From Burkholderia ubonensis (GTDB lineage Bacteria > Pseudomonadota > Gammaproteobacteria > Burkholderiales > Burkholderiaceae), in the NCBI RefSeq assembly GCF_902833085.1, contig NZ_CADFEB010000004.1, positions 124,001 to 188,000 on the forward strand: DNA of 64,000 nt. The letters run 5' to 3'. The notes under the pieces were generated by a model, which saw nothing but the letters and a program-made list of their open reading frames with translations, was not told the origin of the DNA and did not search any database. This document shows positions 53,985 to 62,867 of this stretch, in pieces (position 1 is the first letter of the stretch; every line of letters begins with the position of its first letter). The translations under genes were made by a program, and so were the position numbers.

Positions 53985-54893
53985 TCAGCCCTCCAGCAAC
54001 GCAACCACCTCGTCGAGCGTCGGCGCGTGCGCGCCGGTGTGGCGGCACGCGGCGGCGCCCGCGGCGAGCGCGAACGCGAGGTGCTCCGGCCACGCGCGCT
54101 GCGGTGCCGCCATCAGGCTGAACAGCATCCCGCCGATCGACGCGTCGCCCGCGCCGACCGTGTCGGCCACCTCGACGCGCGGCGGGCGCGCTTCGTGCAC
54201 GTCGCCGTCCGCGTACAGCGTCGAGGCGTCCGCGCCGCGCGTCACCAGCAGCGCCGCGCGCGGATTCAGCGTGCGCAGCGCTGCGATCGCAGCGGCCTCG
54301 CTGCCGCCGAACAGGTGCCGCAGGTCTTCGTCGGACACCTTGATCAGGTCCGCGAGGCCCGCCATCTTCTCGAGCGTCGGCCGGTACGCGGCCGTCATCA
54401 GGTTCCGGTAATTCGGATCGAAGCTGATCTTCACGCCGCGTGCGTGCAACTCGGCGGCGAGCGCGATCAGCGTGCCGGCGAGCGGCTCGCGCACGAGGCT
54501 GATGCAGCCGAAGTGCGCCCATTTCACGTGATCGGCCCAGCCGGCCGGCAGCCGCGCCGGGTCGAACGCGAGATCGGCGCTCGCTTCGCCGATGAAGAAA
54601 TAGGCGGGCGGCCGCGTCTCGTGGACGATCGCGAGCAGCGGCGCTCGCGCGACGCGCTGCAGGAACCGCAGGTCGAGCCCGGCCGCGTCGCTCGCGCGCC
54701 ACAGCGTGTCGGAGAAGCAGTCCTCGCCGATCGCGCCGGCGAGCGCGCTCGGCACGCCGAGCCGCGCGACCGCGCGCGCGACGTTCCAGCCGGCGCCGCC
54801 CGGCACCGAGGTCCAGCGCGCGTCGCCCGCGCGCACCATGTCGGTCAGGATGTCGCCGGCGGACACGAACGCCGGAAAGCCGCCGCCGCTCAT
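53985..54893 (-). CDS. PfkB-family carbohydrate kinase (probable fructokinase)
   Basis: 302 aa from MSGGGFPAFVSAGDILTDMV; the upstream open part is non-family sequence. Ribokinase-fold motifs are GGAGWNVARAVARLG near the N-terminus and the catalytic DTVGAGDASIGGML near the C-terminus, whose Asp is the base. It starts within the stop of the epimerase-like gene (ATGA). With a mannose-isomerase-like partner, fructose is the most likely substrate, giving fructose-6-phosphate. Confidence 0.85.
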   Translation of the reverse strand: MSGGGFPAFVSAGDILTDMVRAGDARWTSVPGGAGWNVARAVARLGVPSALAGAIGEDCFSDTLWRASDAAGLDLRFLQRVARAPLLAIVHETRPPAYFFIGEASADLAFDPARLPAGWADHVKWAHFGCISLVREPLAGTLIALAAELHARGVKISFDPNYRNLMTAAYRPTLEKMAGLADLIKVSDEDLRHLFGGSEAAAIAALRTLNPRAALLVTRGADASTLYADGDVHEARPPRVEVADTVGAGDASIGGMLFSLMAAPQRAWPEHLAFALAAGAAACRHTGAHAPTLDEVVALLEG

Positions 54894-56170
54894 TGCGTCG
54901 GTTCGCTGCGCGTCGCGCGCGCGAGCGTCGCGAGCACGTCGTAGCACGCGCCCATCGTGTGATAGTCGGTCTTGCCGGCGGGGCTCTTCTCGTCGCTGTA
55001 CTTGCGGTTGTCGCAGGTCAGGATCCGGTACCACGCGCCGTAGCGATGATCGACGAAATGCGCCCAGCTATAGCGCCAGATCTCGTCGTACCAGTCCCAG
55101 TAGCGTTCGGCGCCGGTGCGCGCGCCGAGCATCGCGGCCGCCGCGAACGATTCCGCCTGCACCCAGAAATACTTGTTGTGATCGCAGATCGTGAAGTCGG
55201 GGCCGAAGCCGTAGCAGAGCCCGCCGTGATCGGCGTCCCACGCGTGCGTGAGCGCCGCGTCGAACAGCTCGGCCGCGCGCGGCGCCAGCCAGTCGAGCGG
55301 GCGGTGCCGCTCGAGGAGCAGCAGGAGCTTCGCCCACTCGGTCTGGTGCCCCGGCTGGAAGCCCCACGGCCGGAAGATGTTCGAGCTGTCTTCCTTGTTG
55401 TAGTCCCAGTCGACCGACCAGTCCGCGTGATAGTGCTCCCACACGAGCCCGCCCGACAGCGCCGCCTGGCGCCGCGTGACGTGCGTCGCGAGCTTTTCCG
55501 CGCGGTCGAGGTAGGTGAGGTGGCCGGTCGCCTCGTACGCGGCGAGCAGCGCCTCGGTCATGTGCATGTTCGCGTTCTGGCCGCGGTAGCTCGACACGAT
55601 CCAGTTCGACGACGCATCGTCCGCGTAGAGGCCCGCGGCGGCGTCCCAGAAGCGATGCTCGGCGAGCTCGTAGGTCGCGGCGATCAGCGGCCGCGCCTCG
55701 TCGACGCCCGCCATCGTCGCGTGCGCGGCGGCGAGCAGCACGAATGCGAGGCCGTAGCAGTGGCGCGTGCCGTCGAGCGTCGCGCGCTTCGCGCCGTCGC
55801 GCCAGTCGAGCTCCCAGTCGTAGCCTTGCAGCGCGTCGTCCCAGTGCGCGTCGCGCAGGAAGCGCAGCGCGTGGCGCGTGTAGTCGAGATGGCGCGGATC
55901 GCCGAAATGCCGGTACGCCATCGCGTAGTTGAAGACGAACCGGCAACTGCTGACGAGGTGCCGCGACGTGCGGTTGTACACGCTGCCGTCGTCGCGGAAG
56001 TAGTGGTAGAAGCCGCCCGTCGGGTCGAGTGCGTTCGGTGCATAGAAGCGCAGCGTGTCCTCGACGTGCGACAGCAGGAACGACGGATCGCGGAAGCTCG
56101 CGACGAACGGGGCCGGATGGGCATGCGCGGCCGGCGTCGCCGGGGCGGGTTGGACCGGGGGCGTAGTCAT
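54890..56170 (-). CDS. AGE-family sugar epimerase/isomerase (probable mannose isomerase)
   Basis: 426 aa. It has the (alpha/alpha)6 barrel of the N-acylglucosamine 2-epimerase family. Visible conserved pieces are RHCYGLAFVLLAAAHA, WGFQPGHQTEWAKLLLLLE (catalytic His region), NKYFWVQAESFAAAAML, and KTDYHTMGACYD. Within the family, enzymes acting on free sugars (mannose to fructose) carry these motifs. Flanked by a LacI regulator and a PfkB kinase with ATGA overlaps on both sides, it likely feeds mannose into fructose-6-phosphate. Confidence 0.85.
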   Translation of the reverse strand: MTTPPVQPAPATPAAHAHPAPFVASFRDPSFLLSHVEDTLRFYAPNALDPTGGFYHYFRDDGSVYNRTSRHLVSSCRFVFNYAMAYRHFGDPRHLDYTRHALRFLRDAHWDDALQGYDWELDWRDGAKRATLDGTRHCYGLAFVLLAAAHATMAGVDEARPLIAATYELAEHRFWDAAAGLYADDASSNWIVSSYRGQNANMHMTEALLAAYEATGHLTYLDRAEKLATHVTRRQAALSGGLVWEHYHADWSVDWDYNKEDSSNIFRPWGFQPGHQTEWAKLLLLLERHRPLDWLAPRAAELFDAALTHAWDADHGGLCYGFGPDFTICDHNKYFWVQAESFAAAAMLGARTGAERYWDWYDEIWRYSWAHFVDHRYGAWYRILTCDNRKYSDEKSPAGKTDYHTMGACYDVLATLARATRSEPTQ

Positions 56171-57186
56171 GGTTCGGTGCTCGTGGCGGTGACGGGCGCC
56201 CGCGTCGCGGCGGGCCGGCTGCTGGCCCGCACGATCAGCTCGACGGGCAGGCAGATCTCGGTGTGCTCGGGCGCTTCGGCCAGCAGCAGCTCGACGCCGC
56301 GGCGGCCGAGCGCTTCCTTGTCGACGGCGAGCGTCGTGAGCGGCGGGCTCGCGTGCGCGGCGGCGGGGATGTCGTCGAAGCCGACGATCGCGATGTCGTC
56401 CGGCACCCGCAGCCCGCGCGCGATGCATACGCGCTGCGCGGCGAGCGCGGCCGCGTCGTTGTACGCGAACACCGCGTCCGGGCGCGGGCCCGGCGCGTCG
56501 AGCAGCTGCTGCATCGCGCGCGCGGCGCCGGTGTCCGGGTCGAGTCCGGCGTCGATCGTCACTTCGTAGGCCGGGTCGAACAGCCGCCCGGCCTCGAAGA
56601 ACGCGCGCCGGTAGCCGATCGCGCGCTGCGTGATGCTGTAGTGCGCGGGCGAGCCGCCGATGAACGCGATGCGCGTGCGGCCGGTGGCCAGCAGGTGACG
56701 CATCGCGAGCGCCGCGCCGGTCGCGTTGTCGATGTTGACCGAGCGCAGCCCGGGCGCCCACAGGTCGATCAGCACGAGCGGGCGGCCGATCGCGGCGAGC
56801 GCCTCGATCGTCTCCGGCTCCATGAAGCCGGCCACCGCGATCGCGTCCGGCGCGTGCGGGCGCATCTGGCGCAGCACGTCGTCGTTCGGGCCGACGGTCA
56901 AGAGCGTCGGCACGATGCCGCGCTCGCGGCACGCGTCCTCGACGCCGTGCAGCACGTGCGAGAAGAACGGGCTGGCGGGAAAGCGGTTGTGCTGGCGGTG
57001 CAGCAGGAACGTCAGCCGGCGGATGCGCGGCCGCAGTTGCGCGGGATCGTAGCCGAGGCGCTGCGCGATCTCGACGATGCGCGCGCGCGTGGCTTCGGAC
57101 AGGCCGGGCTGGTTCTTCAGCGCGCGGGACACGGTGCCGATCGAGACCTCTGCCGCCCGCGCCACGTCGCGAATGGTGGTGCCCAT
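56167..57186 (-). CDS. LacI-family transcriptional regulator
   Basis: 339 aa. The N-terminal helix-turn-helix (about 4-50) reads TIRDVARAAEVSIGTVSRALKNQPGLSEATRARI. The periplasmic-binding-like effector domain follows (about 60-330), with FAYNDAAALAAQR and VGFDDIPAAAHASPPLTT. It is the first gene of the three-gene sugar operon and presumably autoregulates it, responding to a sugar such as mannose or fructose. Confidence 0.9.
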   Translation of the reverse strand: MGTTIRDVARAAEVSIGTVSRALKNQPGLSEATRARIVEIAQRLGYDPAQLRPRIRRLTFLLHRQHNRFPASPFFSHVLHGVEDACRERGIVPTLLTVGPNDDVLRQMRPHAPDAIAVAGFMEPETIEALAAIGRPLVLIDLWAPGLRSVNIDNATGAALAMRHLLATGRTRIAFIGGSPAHYSITQRAIGYRRAFFEAGRLFDPAYEVTIDAGLDPDTGAARAMQQLLDAPGPRPDAVFAYNDAAALAAQRVCIARGLRVPDDIAIVGFDDIPAAAHASPPLTTLAVDKEALGRRGVELLLAEAPEHTEICLPVELIVRASSRPAATRAPVTATSTEP

Positions 57187-57204
57187 CGTTCGGAAATCCG
57201 GTTT

Positions 57205-57332
57205 GTTTAGGGTGACGGCGATTGTATAGTAAAACACATCGCTAAAATCGCGCCATATCCCCGGGGAATACCCGTAAATACACGAATTTAAAGCACTAAT
57301 CTGCGCCGACGCATTTACTAAAAATACTAAAC
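57205..57332 (-). promoter_or_regulatory. Promoter region of the LacI-sugar operon with repeated half-sites
   Basis: AT-rich stretch between the regulator and the EAL/GGDEF gene. Repeats of a TTTAGTA/TACTAAA core are visible at 57314-57320, 57325-57332 and, in the opposite orientation, 57227-57235 and 57205-57210. A TATACAAT -10-like element lies near 57219-57226 on the minus strand. These could be regulator sites. Confidence 0.4.
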
Positions 57333-57368
57333 AGGCGCGGCAAAAGGCAAGGTGTCCGCGCGTGGCGC

Positions 57369-59204
57369 TCAGCGCGGCGTCGCGGGCGGTTCGCCGCGCG
57401 CGAGCAGCGCCGCGCGGCCTGCGTCGAGATCGACGACCGCGAGCCCGTCGGGCTGCTGCTTCGCGCGCCGTTTCGCGAGCGCCGCGACCGACGCGATCTC
57501 GTCGCTGCCGTAGCGCATCGCGCGGTGCGCGCCCGCCGGCACGCCGACCGCGCCGATCGCCATCGTCACGAAACCGAAGAACGCCGGGTTGCCGTGGCGG
57601 TCCTCCCCGTGCAGGCCGCCCGCGCGCTGGTCGACCAGCGTGTAGAAGCGCTGCGCGCCGTCGTTGAAGCGGCCGATCGCGGCGGTCGCGCGCGCGTGCC
57701 AGTCGTCGCTCTGGAACAGCACCAGGAAATCGTCGCCGCCGACGTGGCCGAGGAAGTCCCGCTGCGGATCGCAGATGCCGGCCAGCACGGTCGCGGCGTA
57801 CTTCAGCACCTCGTCGCCCTGCCAGTAGCCGTACTGGTCGTTGAACGGCTTGAACTGGTTCAGGTCGACGTAGCACGCGTGGAACCCGGCGTCGCGCGCG
57901 AGCAGCCGGTCGATGTGCGCGCTGATCGGGATGTTGCCGGGCAGGAACGTCAGCGGGTTCGCGTAGCGCGCGGCCTCGATGCGCATCTCGGTCACCGCGC
58001 GCACGAGGCTCTCGCCGGTGCCGAGGCCGACATAGCGGCCGTGCTCGGTGATCACGAAGCCGTCCGCGAGATAGCGCTGGTCGTTGTTGGCGAGCAGCAG
58101 CGCGAGCTGTTCCACCGTCGTCGCGTTCTCGATCATCAGCGGCGCGTCGTTCGCGAACTGCAGGCACGGCTTCTTGCCGAACACTTCGCGGTGGTACGGC
58201 AGCGCGAAGCGGTCCATGAAGCTGCGGCGGTTCACCAGCGCGACGGGCCGCTCGTGCTCGACGAGCGCGACCGCGTGCAGCTCGGGCATCCGGTTGAACA
58301 GCGCGAGCACGTCGTTGCTGGTCACGTCGCGCGGCAGCGCGGGCGCGGCGACGAGCATCTTCGCGGCGACCGTGCCGCTCGGGCGGGCCGCGCGCGACGC
58401 GTCCGGAAACACCGCGATGTGCGGCGCGCGGATCGCGTCGCGCGCGGCGGGCGCGACGACGCGCTCCGGCTGCGCATGCGGGCGGCCGAGCAGGAAGCCC
58501 TGCACGCAGCAGATTCCCATGTCGCGCACGACGATCAGGTCGCGCTCGTGCTCGATGCCTTCGGCGATCAGCTTCGCGCCGCTCGCGTGCGCGAAATGCT
58601 GCATTGCCCTGACCGCCTCGAACTTCAGCGGATCGAGGGCGATGTCGTGAATGAAGAAGCGGTCGATCTTCACGACGTCGGGATGCAGGCGCAGCCACAG
58701 GTTCATGCTCGCGTTCGCGGTGCCGTAGTCGTCGAGCGCGAACTGGATGCCCGCGTCGCGCAGCAACGCGACGGCCGGCGCGACCTGCGCGAGATCGGCC
58801 GTCGCGTTCTGCTCGGTCAGCTCGATCACGATGCGCTCGGCGGCGATCTGCGCGCGCTCGAGCAGCGTGCACACGTGCTCGCGTTCGCGCGCGAGCGCCA
58901 GGATCGCGCCCGCGCTGAAGTTGAGGAACAGCTTGCCGTCGCAGCCGAGCGCCGCGAACGCGTCGAGGCAGGTGATGGCGGCCGCGTGTTCGAGCGCGAT
59001 GGTCGCGCCTTCGCGCGCCGCCTGCGCGAACAGCGCGGCGGGCGTTTCCAGGTCGGTGCCGTGCGGGCCGCGGATCAGGCCCTCATAGGCGATGACCGTG
59101 CCGGAGCCGAGGTCGACGATCGGCTGGAACACGGCGGCGAGCGCGCGGTCCGCGATCAATCGCGCGGTGCGGGCGGCATCGGGAGCGGCGGGGATGGCGA
59201 ACAT
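57369..59204 (-). CDS. EAL-GGDEF domain cyclic-di-GMP protein
   Basis: 611 aa. An N-terminal EAL domain (about 15-245): YEGLIRG, IVIELTEQNA, the FALDDYGTANAS metal motif, VVKIDRFFIHDIA, and KLIAEGIEHERD, so phosphodiesterase residues look largely kept. A middle CBS-like region (about 265-400) precedes a C-terminal GGDEF-type domain (about 430-595) with VGGDDFLVLF, a near-consensus signature. No transmembrane segment is seen. It is probably a c-di-GMP phosphodiesterase, with the GGDEF domain sensory or weakly active. It could connect to the PilZ motility brake at 1779. Confidence 0.9.
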   Translation of the reverse strand: MFAIPAAPDAARTARLIADRALAAVFQPIVDLGSGTVIAYEGLIRGPHGTDLETPAALFAQAAREGATIALEHAAAITCLDAFAALGCDGKLFLNFSAGAILALAREREHVCTLLERAQIAAERIVIELTEQNATADLAQVAPAVALLRDAGIQFALDDYGTANASMNLWLRLHPDVVKIDRFFIHDIALDPLKFEAVRAMQHFAHASGAKLIAEGIEHERDLIVVRDMGICCVQGFLLGRPHAQPERVVAPAARDAIRAPHIAVFPDASRAARPSGTVAAKMLVAAPALPRDVTSNDVLALFNRMPELHAVALVEHERPVALVNRRSFMDRFALPYHREVFGKKPCLQFANDAPLMIENATTVEQLALLLANNDQRYLADGFVITEHGRYVGLGTGESLVRAVTEMRIEAARYANPLTFLPGNIPISAHIDRLLARDAGFHACYVDLNQFKPFNDQYGYWQGDEVLKYAATVLAGICDPQRDFLGHVGGDDFLVLFQSDDWHARATAAIGRFNDGAQRFYTLVDQRAGGLHGEDRHGNPAFFGFVTMAIGAVGVPAGAHRAMRYGSDEIASVAALAKRRAKQQPDGLAVVDLDAGRAALLARGEPPATPR

Positions 59205-59370
59205 GGCAGGACGGCCGAAACGTCGGGACGACCGGCATAACGGCGCCGCGCAGGAAGAATTGAATGAATTTTTCGTGACGCGATGCGCCGTCGTGGTGCA
59301 TCGCCGCGGGTGATGGCCGCCGCATTGCGCGGCGCGGGCCGGGGGGAGCGACGCGAAGGCGGCCGGCGCG

Positions 59371-60423
59371 TCAGCGCTTGCCGGCGTTCAGTGCACCCGG
59401 CGCGCCCGGCGCGGACGCGACCCGGCCCTGCGCGGCGCCCTCGTCGCCCGGTTCGCCCAGCCTGCGTGCGCCCCAGCGCTGCGCGAGCGCCGCGCAGGCC
59501 ATCAGCTGGATCTGGTGGAACAGCATCAGCGGCAGCACGATCGCGCCGACCGCGTGCGCGGAGAAGATCACCTTCGCCATCGGCACGCCGGCGGCGAGGC
59601 TTTTCTTCGAGCCGCAGAAGATGATCGTGATCTGGTCGGCGCGGTTGAAGCCGAGCCGCTTGCTGACGAACGCGGTCAGCAGCAGCGCGATCGCGAGCAG
59701 CACCAGGTTGACGGCCAGCAGCCCGGCGAGCGCGCGCGGCGGAATCTGGTGCCAGAGGCCCTGGTCGACGGCCTCGCTGAACGCGACGTAGACGACGAGC
59801 AGGATCGAGCCCTGGTCGACGAAGCGCAGCACCGCGCGGTTGCGCTCGATCCAGCGGCCGATCACGGGCCGCAGCAGCTGGCCGGCGACGAACGGCACGA
59901 GCAGTTGCATCACGATGCTGCCGACCGTGCTCCATGGCGACGCGCTCGCCGCCGACTGCGTCGTGATCATCAGCCCGACGAGCGCCGGCGTGACGAAGAT
60001 GCCGAGCAGGCTCGACGCGGACGCCGCGCAGACCGCGGCCGGCACGTTGCCTTTCGCGATCGACGTGAACGCGATCGACGACTGGACCGTCGACGGCAGC
60101 GTGCAGAGGAACAGCACACCCGCATACAGCGCGGGCGTGACGAGCGGCTGCAGCACCGGCTTCAGCGCGAGGCCGAGCAGCGGGAACAGCGCGAAGGTGC
60201 TGAGCAGCACGACCGCGTGCAGCCGCCAGTGCGTCGCGCCCGCGACGATCGCCTCGCGCGACAGCTTCGCGCCGTGCAGGAAGAACAGCAGGCCGACCGC
60301 GATGTTGGTCGCCCAGTTGAACGCATGCGCGGCCGGGCCGCGGCACGGCAGCAGGCTCGCGAGAATGACGGTGCCGACGAGGGCGAGCGTGAAGTTGTCG
60401 GGGAGGTAACGGGGGCGGGCCAT
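59371..60423 (-). CDS. SBF-like (YfeH-type) sodium/organic-anion symporter
   Basis: 350 aa with about ten hydrophobic segments, of the bile acid:sodium symporter family 7. Motifs include VGLLFFLHGAKLSREAI, TLPSTVQSSIAFTSIAKGN and FCGSKKSLAAGVPMAKVIF. It has a 30-residue polar C-terminal tail. Substrate unknown. Inner membrane. No operon partner. Confidence 0.88.
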   Translation of the reverse strand: MARPRYLPDNFTLALVGTVILASLLPCRGPAAHAFNWATNIAVGLLFFLHGAKLSREAIVAGATHWRLHAVVLLSTFALFPLLGLALKPVLQPLVTPALYAGVLFLCTLPSTVQSSIAFTSIAKGNVPAAVCAASASSLLGIFVTPALVGLMITTQSAASASPWSTVGSIVMQLLVPFVAGQLLRPVIGRWIERNRAVLRFVDQGSILLVVYVAFSEAVDQGLWHQIPPRALAGLLAVNLVLLAIALLLTAFVSKRLGFNRADQITIIFCGSKKSLAAGVPMAKVIFSAHAVGAIVLPLMLFHQIQLMACAALAQRWGARRLGEPGDEGAAQGRVASAPGAPGALNAGKR

Positions 60424-60507
60424 CGGAATCTCGATCGGGACGATAGGAAGGCGTGCCGCGCACGCGCGGACGCCGCACGCGCGGACGCCGGTATTTTCCC
60501 GGTTGTC

Positions 60508-60549
60508 GATTCAAACCACAAATTCATTGTATGAATCGATTGATGAATC
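60508..60549. promoter_or_regulatory. Cluster of GATTCAT/ATGAATC half-sites
   Basis: GATTCA at 60508, ATTCAT-TGT-ATGAAT (60522-60536), and ATGAATC at 60543-60549. Four copies of one core within 42 bases, in both orientations, upstream of the SBF transporter gene. Confidence 0.5.
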
Positions 60550-60649
60550 GGGTGAATGCCGCGCGGCCGATCCCGCCTGTCGCGCAAGGTGACGAAAACA
60601 GCAGAAGAATGTGCCGCTGCGATCCGTCCCTGACGTGAAAAACCCAGCA

Positions 60650-60664
60650 GTAACATGGTGTTAC
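60650..60664. promoter_or_regulatory. Perfect palindrome GTAACA-TGG-TGTTAC
   Basis: Six-base arms with a three-base spacer, about 125 bases before the secreted protein gene; dyad form typical of a dimeric regulator site. Regulator unknown. Confidence 0.4.
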
Positions 60665-60789
60665 ACCGATGCCCCGGACCTAACACTTTTTGGCTCGACA
60701 CGATTTCGCCTCGCTCATAAATTACTGCTGAAAGGCTTGCGCCCGCCCTTGGACAGGCACTCGCGGCAAGCAAAACCAGGCTCTGAACA

Positions 60790-61263
60790 ATGACGGATCG
60801 GGTGAAACGGAAGATCGGACGATGGGCGGCAGGCGTGCTCGGCGCGCTGCTGGTGCCGCTTGCGCTCGCGCAGCCCCCGCACGGCGGACACGGGTTCGGC
60901 GGCGGCGATCGCGGCCTGCGCGCGTCCGGTGGCCCGCCCGTGTGGCGCCATGCCCCGCAGTGGGGCGGCAACCCCGGGGCGCGGATGGGCGCAGGCGTCA
61001 ACGGCTCCGGCCCCCGCTGGGGCCTGCGACCGACGCCGTCGTACGGCCACTACGCCGCGCAGAGCCCGTACCGACCGATCAGCGCCGACGCACGCCAGGT
61101 GCCGCGCCCGCCGGGCGGCGGCAACATGCCGCTGCGCGCCGGGTCGATCCGCGCCGACGTCGCCCGCTACAACGAGGAGCGCGGCGGCCGCCCGCTGCCG
61201 CCGCCGCGCGCGCAGGAAGAGCCCGCGCATTCGCCGTATTTCTCGCCGTTTTATCGAAACTGA
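60790..61263 (+). CDS. Secreted Gly/Pro/Arg-rich protein
   Basis: 157 aa. A basic N-terminus and hydrophobic stretch (WAAGVLGALLVPLALA) form a signal peptide with likely cleavage before QPPHGG. The mature part is rich in Gly, Pro, Arg and His (HGGHGFGGGDRGLRASGG; PRPPGGGNMPLRAGSIRADV) and ends HSPYFSPFYRN. It contains no Cys. Similar peptide-like proteins of unknown function occur across Burkholderia. Monocistronic. Confidence 0.7.
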   Translation: MTDRVKRKIGRWAAGVLGALLVPLALAQPPHGGHGFGGGDRGLRASGGPPVWRHAPQWGGNPGARMGAGVNGSGPRWGLRPTPSYGHYAAQSPYRPISADARQVPRPPGGGNMPLRAGSIRADVARYNEERGGRPLPPPRAQEEPAHSPYFSPFYRN

Positions 61264-61617
61264 GCGAAACCGAACGCGCTCGCGTTCCGTCCCTCCGCCG
61301 ACTGATGCGAATTCGCCACAGTCGCGCATCGATTTCCGCTGATTTTCCCGCCGCATTGCGCTATCTTTCGCGCCCGGTTCGCGCGTGACGCGCCGCCGTG
61401 CCGCCGCGTGACGAGCTCGCGCGTTGCCGCCGCGCCCCGTTCGCGCCCGAACCGCCGCCGCGAAGTTAATGCCGCCGCTATACCCGCAATAAGCACACGC
61501 ATTTTTGACCGGAAAAATGATCCGCAAAGATGGCTGCGCCCCAGCACGACGCAAGCGGCCGCCCCTATAACAACGCTCGCGCCGCCCGGTTTCTTTTCGA
61601 CAATACCTGGAGATCTC
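61264..61617. other. Intergenic region upstream of a porin
   Basis: 354 bases. GC-rich on the left; AT-richer toward 61450-61620, where the porin promoter should lie. An AGGAG-like ribosome-binding site (GGAGA) stands about 8 bases before the porin ATG. Nothing else recognised. Confidence 0.4.
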
Positions 61618-62697
61618 ATGAAAGCATTTGCCCGCCGTGCGTCGAGCACGTCCGCCGCGCTGGTCGCGGCCGCCGCCTGCGTTGCCGCCGCGCCCGTCCA
61701 CGCGCAATCGAGCGTCTCGCTGTACGGCCAGGTCGACGAGTGGGTCGGTGCGACCAAATTCCCGGGCAGCGATCGCGCATGGAACGTGTCGGGCGGCGGG
61801 ATGTCGACGTCGTACTGGGGCATGCACGGCACCGAGGATCTCGGCGGCGGCTACAAGGCGATCTTCACGCTGGAAAGCTTCTTCCGCGCGCAGAACGGCA
61901 ATTTCGGCCGCTTCGACGGCGACACCTTCTTCGCGCGCAACGCGTACGTCGGCATCAGCTCGCCGTACGGCACGGTGACCGCCGGCCGCCTGACCACGCA
62001 CCTGTTCCTGTCGACGATCCTGTTCAACCCGTTCTTCGACTCGTACGTGTTCTCGCCGATGGTCTATCACACGTTCCTCGGCCTCGGCACGTTCCCGACC
62101 TATCCGAGCGACCAGGGCGCGGTCGGCGATTCGGGCTGGAACAACGCGGTGTCGTATACGTCGCCGGCATTCGGCGGCGCGAACTTCGGCGTGATGTACG
62201 CGCTCGGCAACCAGGCGGGCGACAACGGCGCGAAGAAATGGAGTGCTCAGTTCAACTACGCGAACGGGCCGTTCGCGGCGACCGCGGTGTACCAGTACGT
62301 GAACTTCAACAACGCCCCGCGCGACCTGGGCACGCTTTCCGGCGTCGCAGGCATGAAGAGCCAGGGCATCGCGCAGGTCGGCGCGACCTACGACCTGAAG
62401 TACGTGAAGCTGTTCGGCCAGTACATGTATACGAAGAACGACCAGGTCGCGGGCAGCTGGCACGTGAACACCGGGCAGGGCGGCGTGACGGTGCCGCTCG
62501 GCACCGGCACCGCGATGGCGTCCTACGCCTACTCGCGCGACGCGGGCGGCCAGAACCAGACGCGCCAGACGTGGGCCGTCGGCTATGACTATCCGCTGTC
62601 GAAGCGCACCGACGTCTACGCGGCGTACATGAACGACCACATCAGCAGCCTGTCGAACGGCAACACGTTCGGCGCCGGCATTCGCGCGAAGTTCTGA
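61618..62697 (+). CDS. Gram-negative porin (OmpC-like)
   Basis: 359 aa. The ATG gives a signal peptide (ALVAAAACVAAAPVHA-QSSVSLYGQ); the frame upstream is leader-less. Barrel signatures are YWGMHGTEDLGGGYKAIFTLE and ARNAYVGISSPYGTVTAGRL, with the closing NTFGAGIRAKF ending in Phe. It belongs to the same superfamily as the porin at 17288 but is clearly diverged. An unusual aromatic/Pro-rich segment (FNPFFDSYVFSPMVYHTF) occupies the L3 region. Outer membrane. Confidence 0.92.
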   Translation: MKAFARRASSTSAALVAAAACVAAAPVHAQSSVSLYGQVDEWVGATKFPGSDRAWNVSGGGMSTSYWGMHGTEDLGGGYKAIFTLESFFRAQNGNFGRFDGDTFFARNAYVGISSPYGTVTAGRLTTHLFLSTILFNPFFDSYVFSPMVYHTFLGLGTFPTYPSDQGAVGDSGWNNAVSYTSPAFGGANFGVMYALGNQAGDNGAKKWSAQFNYANGPFAATAVYQYVNFNNAPRDLGTLSGVAGMKSQGIAQVGATYDLKYVKLFGQYMYTKNDQVAGSWHVNTGQGGVTVPLGTGTAMASYAYSRDAGGQNQTRQTWAVGYDYPLSKRTDVYAAYMNDHISSLSNGNTFGAGIRAKF

Positions 62698-62756
62698 CCC
62701 CGCGGGCACGCCGCCGCGCAAGCCGCGCCGGATTCGTGCCCTGTTTCGTTTTGTTG

Positions 62757-62790
62757 AACGGCGCCGCCAATTGCGGCGCCGTTTTGCTTT
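62757..62790 (+). terminator. Rho-independent terminator of the porin gene
   Basis: AACGGCGCCGC (62757-62767) pairs perfectly with GCGGCGCCGTT (62773-62783), followed by TTGCTTTT. Confidence 0.87.
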
Positions 62791-62867
62791 TGTTGACCTT
62801 TCTGTTTCCTCACTTTTGCTACTCTATCTCGTAATTTGTCGATTCTCTGGGATTGCGAGCTAGTTCG

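Larger units (their letters stand above)
60424..60789. other. Divergent intergenic region with palindromes
   Basis: 366 AT-richer bases between the SBF transporter (minus) and the secreted protein (plus). It contains clustered ATGAATC half-sites (60508-60549) and a perfect GTAACA-TGG-TGTTAC palindrome (60650-60664), listed separately. No protein gene was recognised. Confidence 0.5.
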
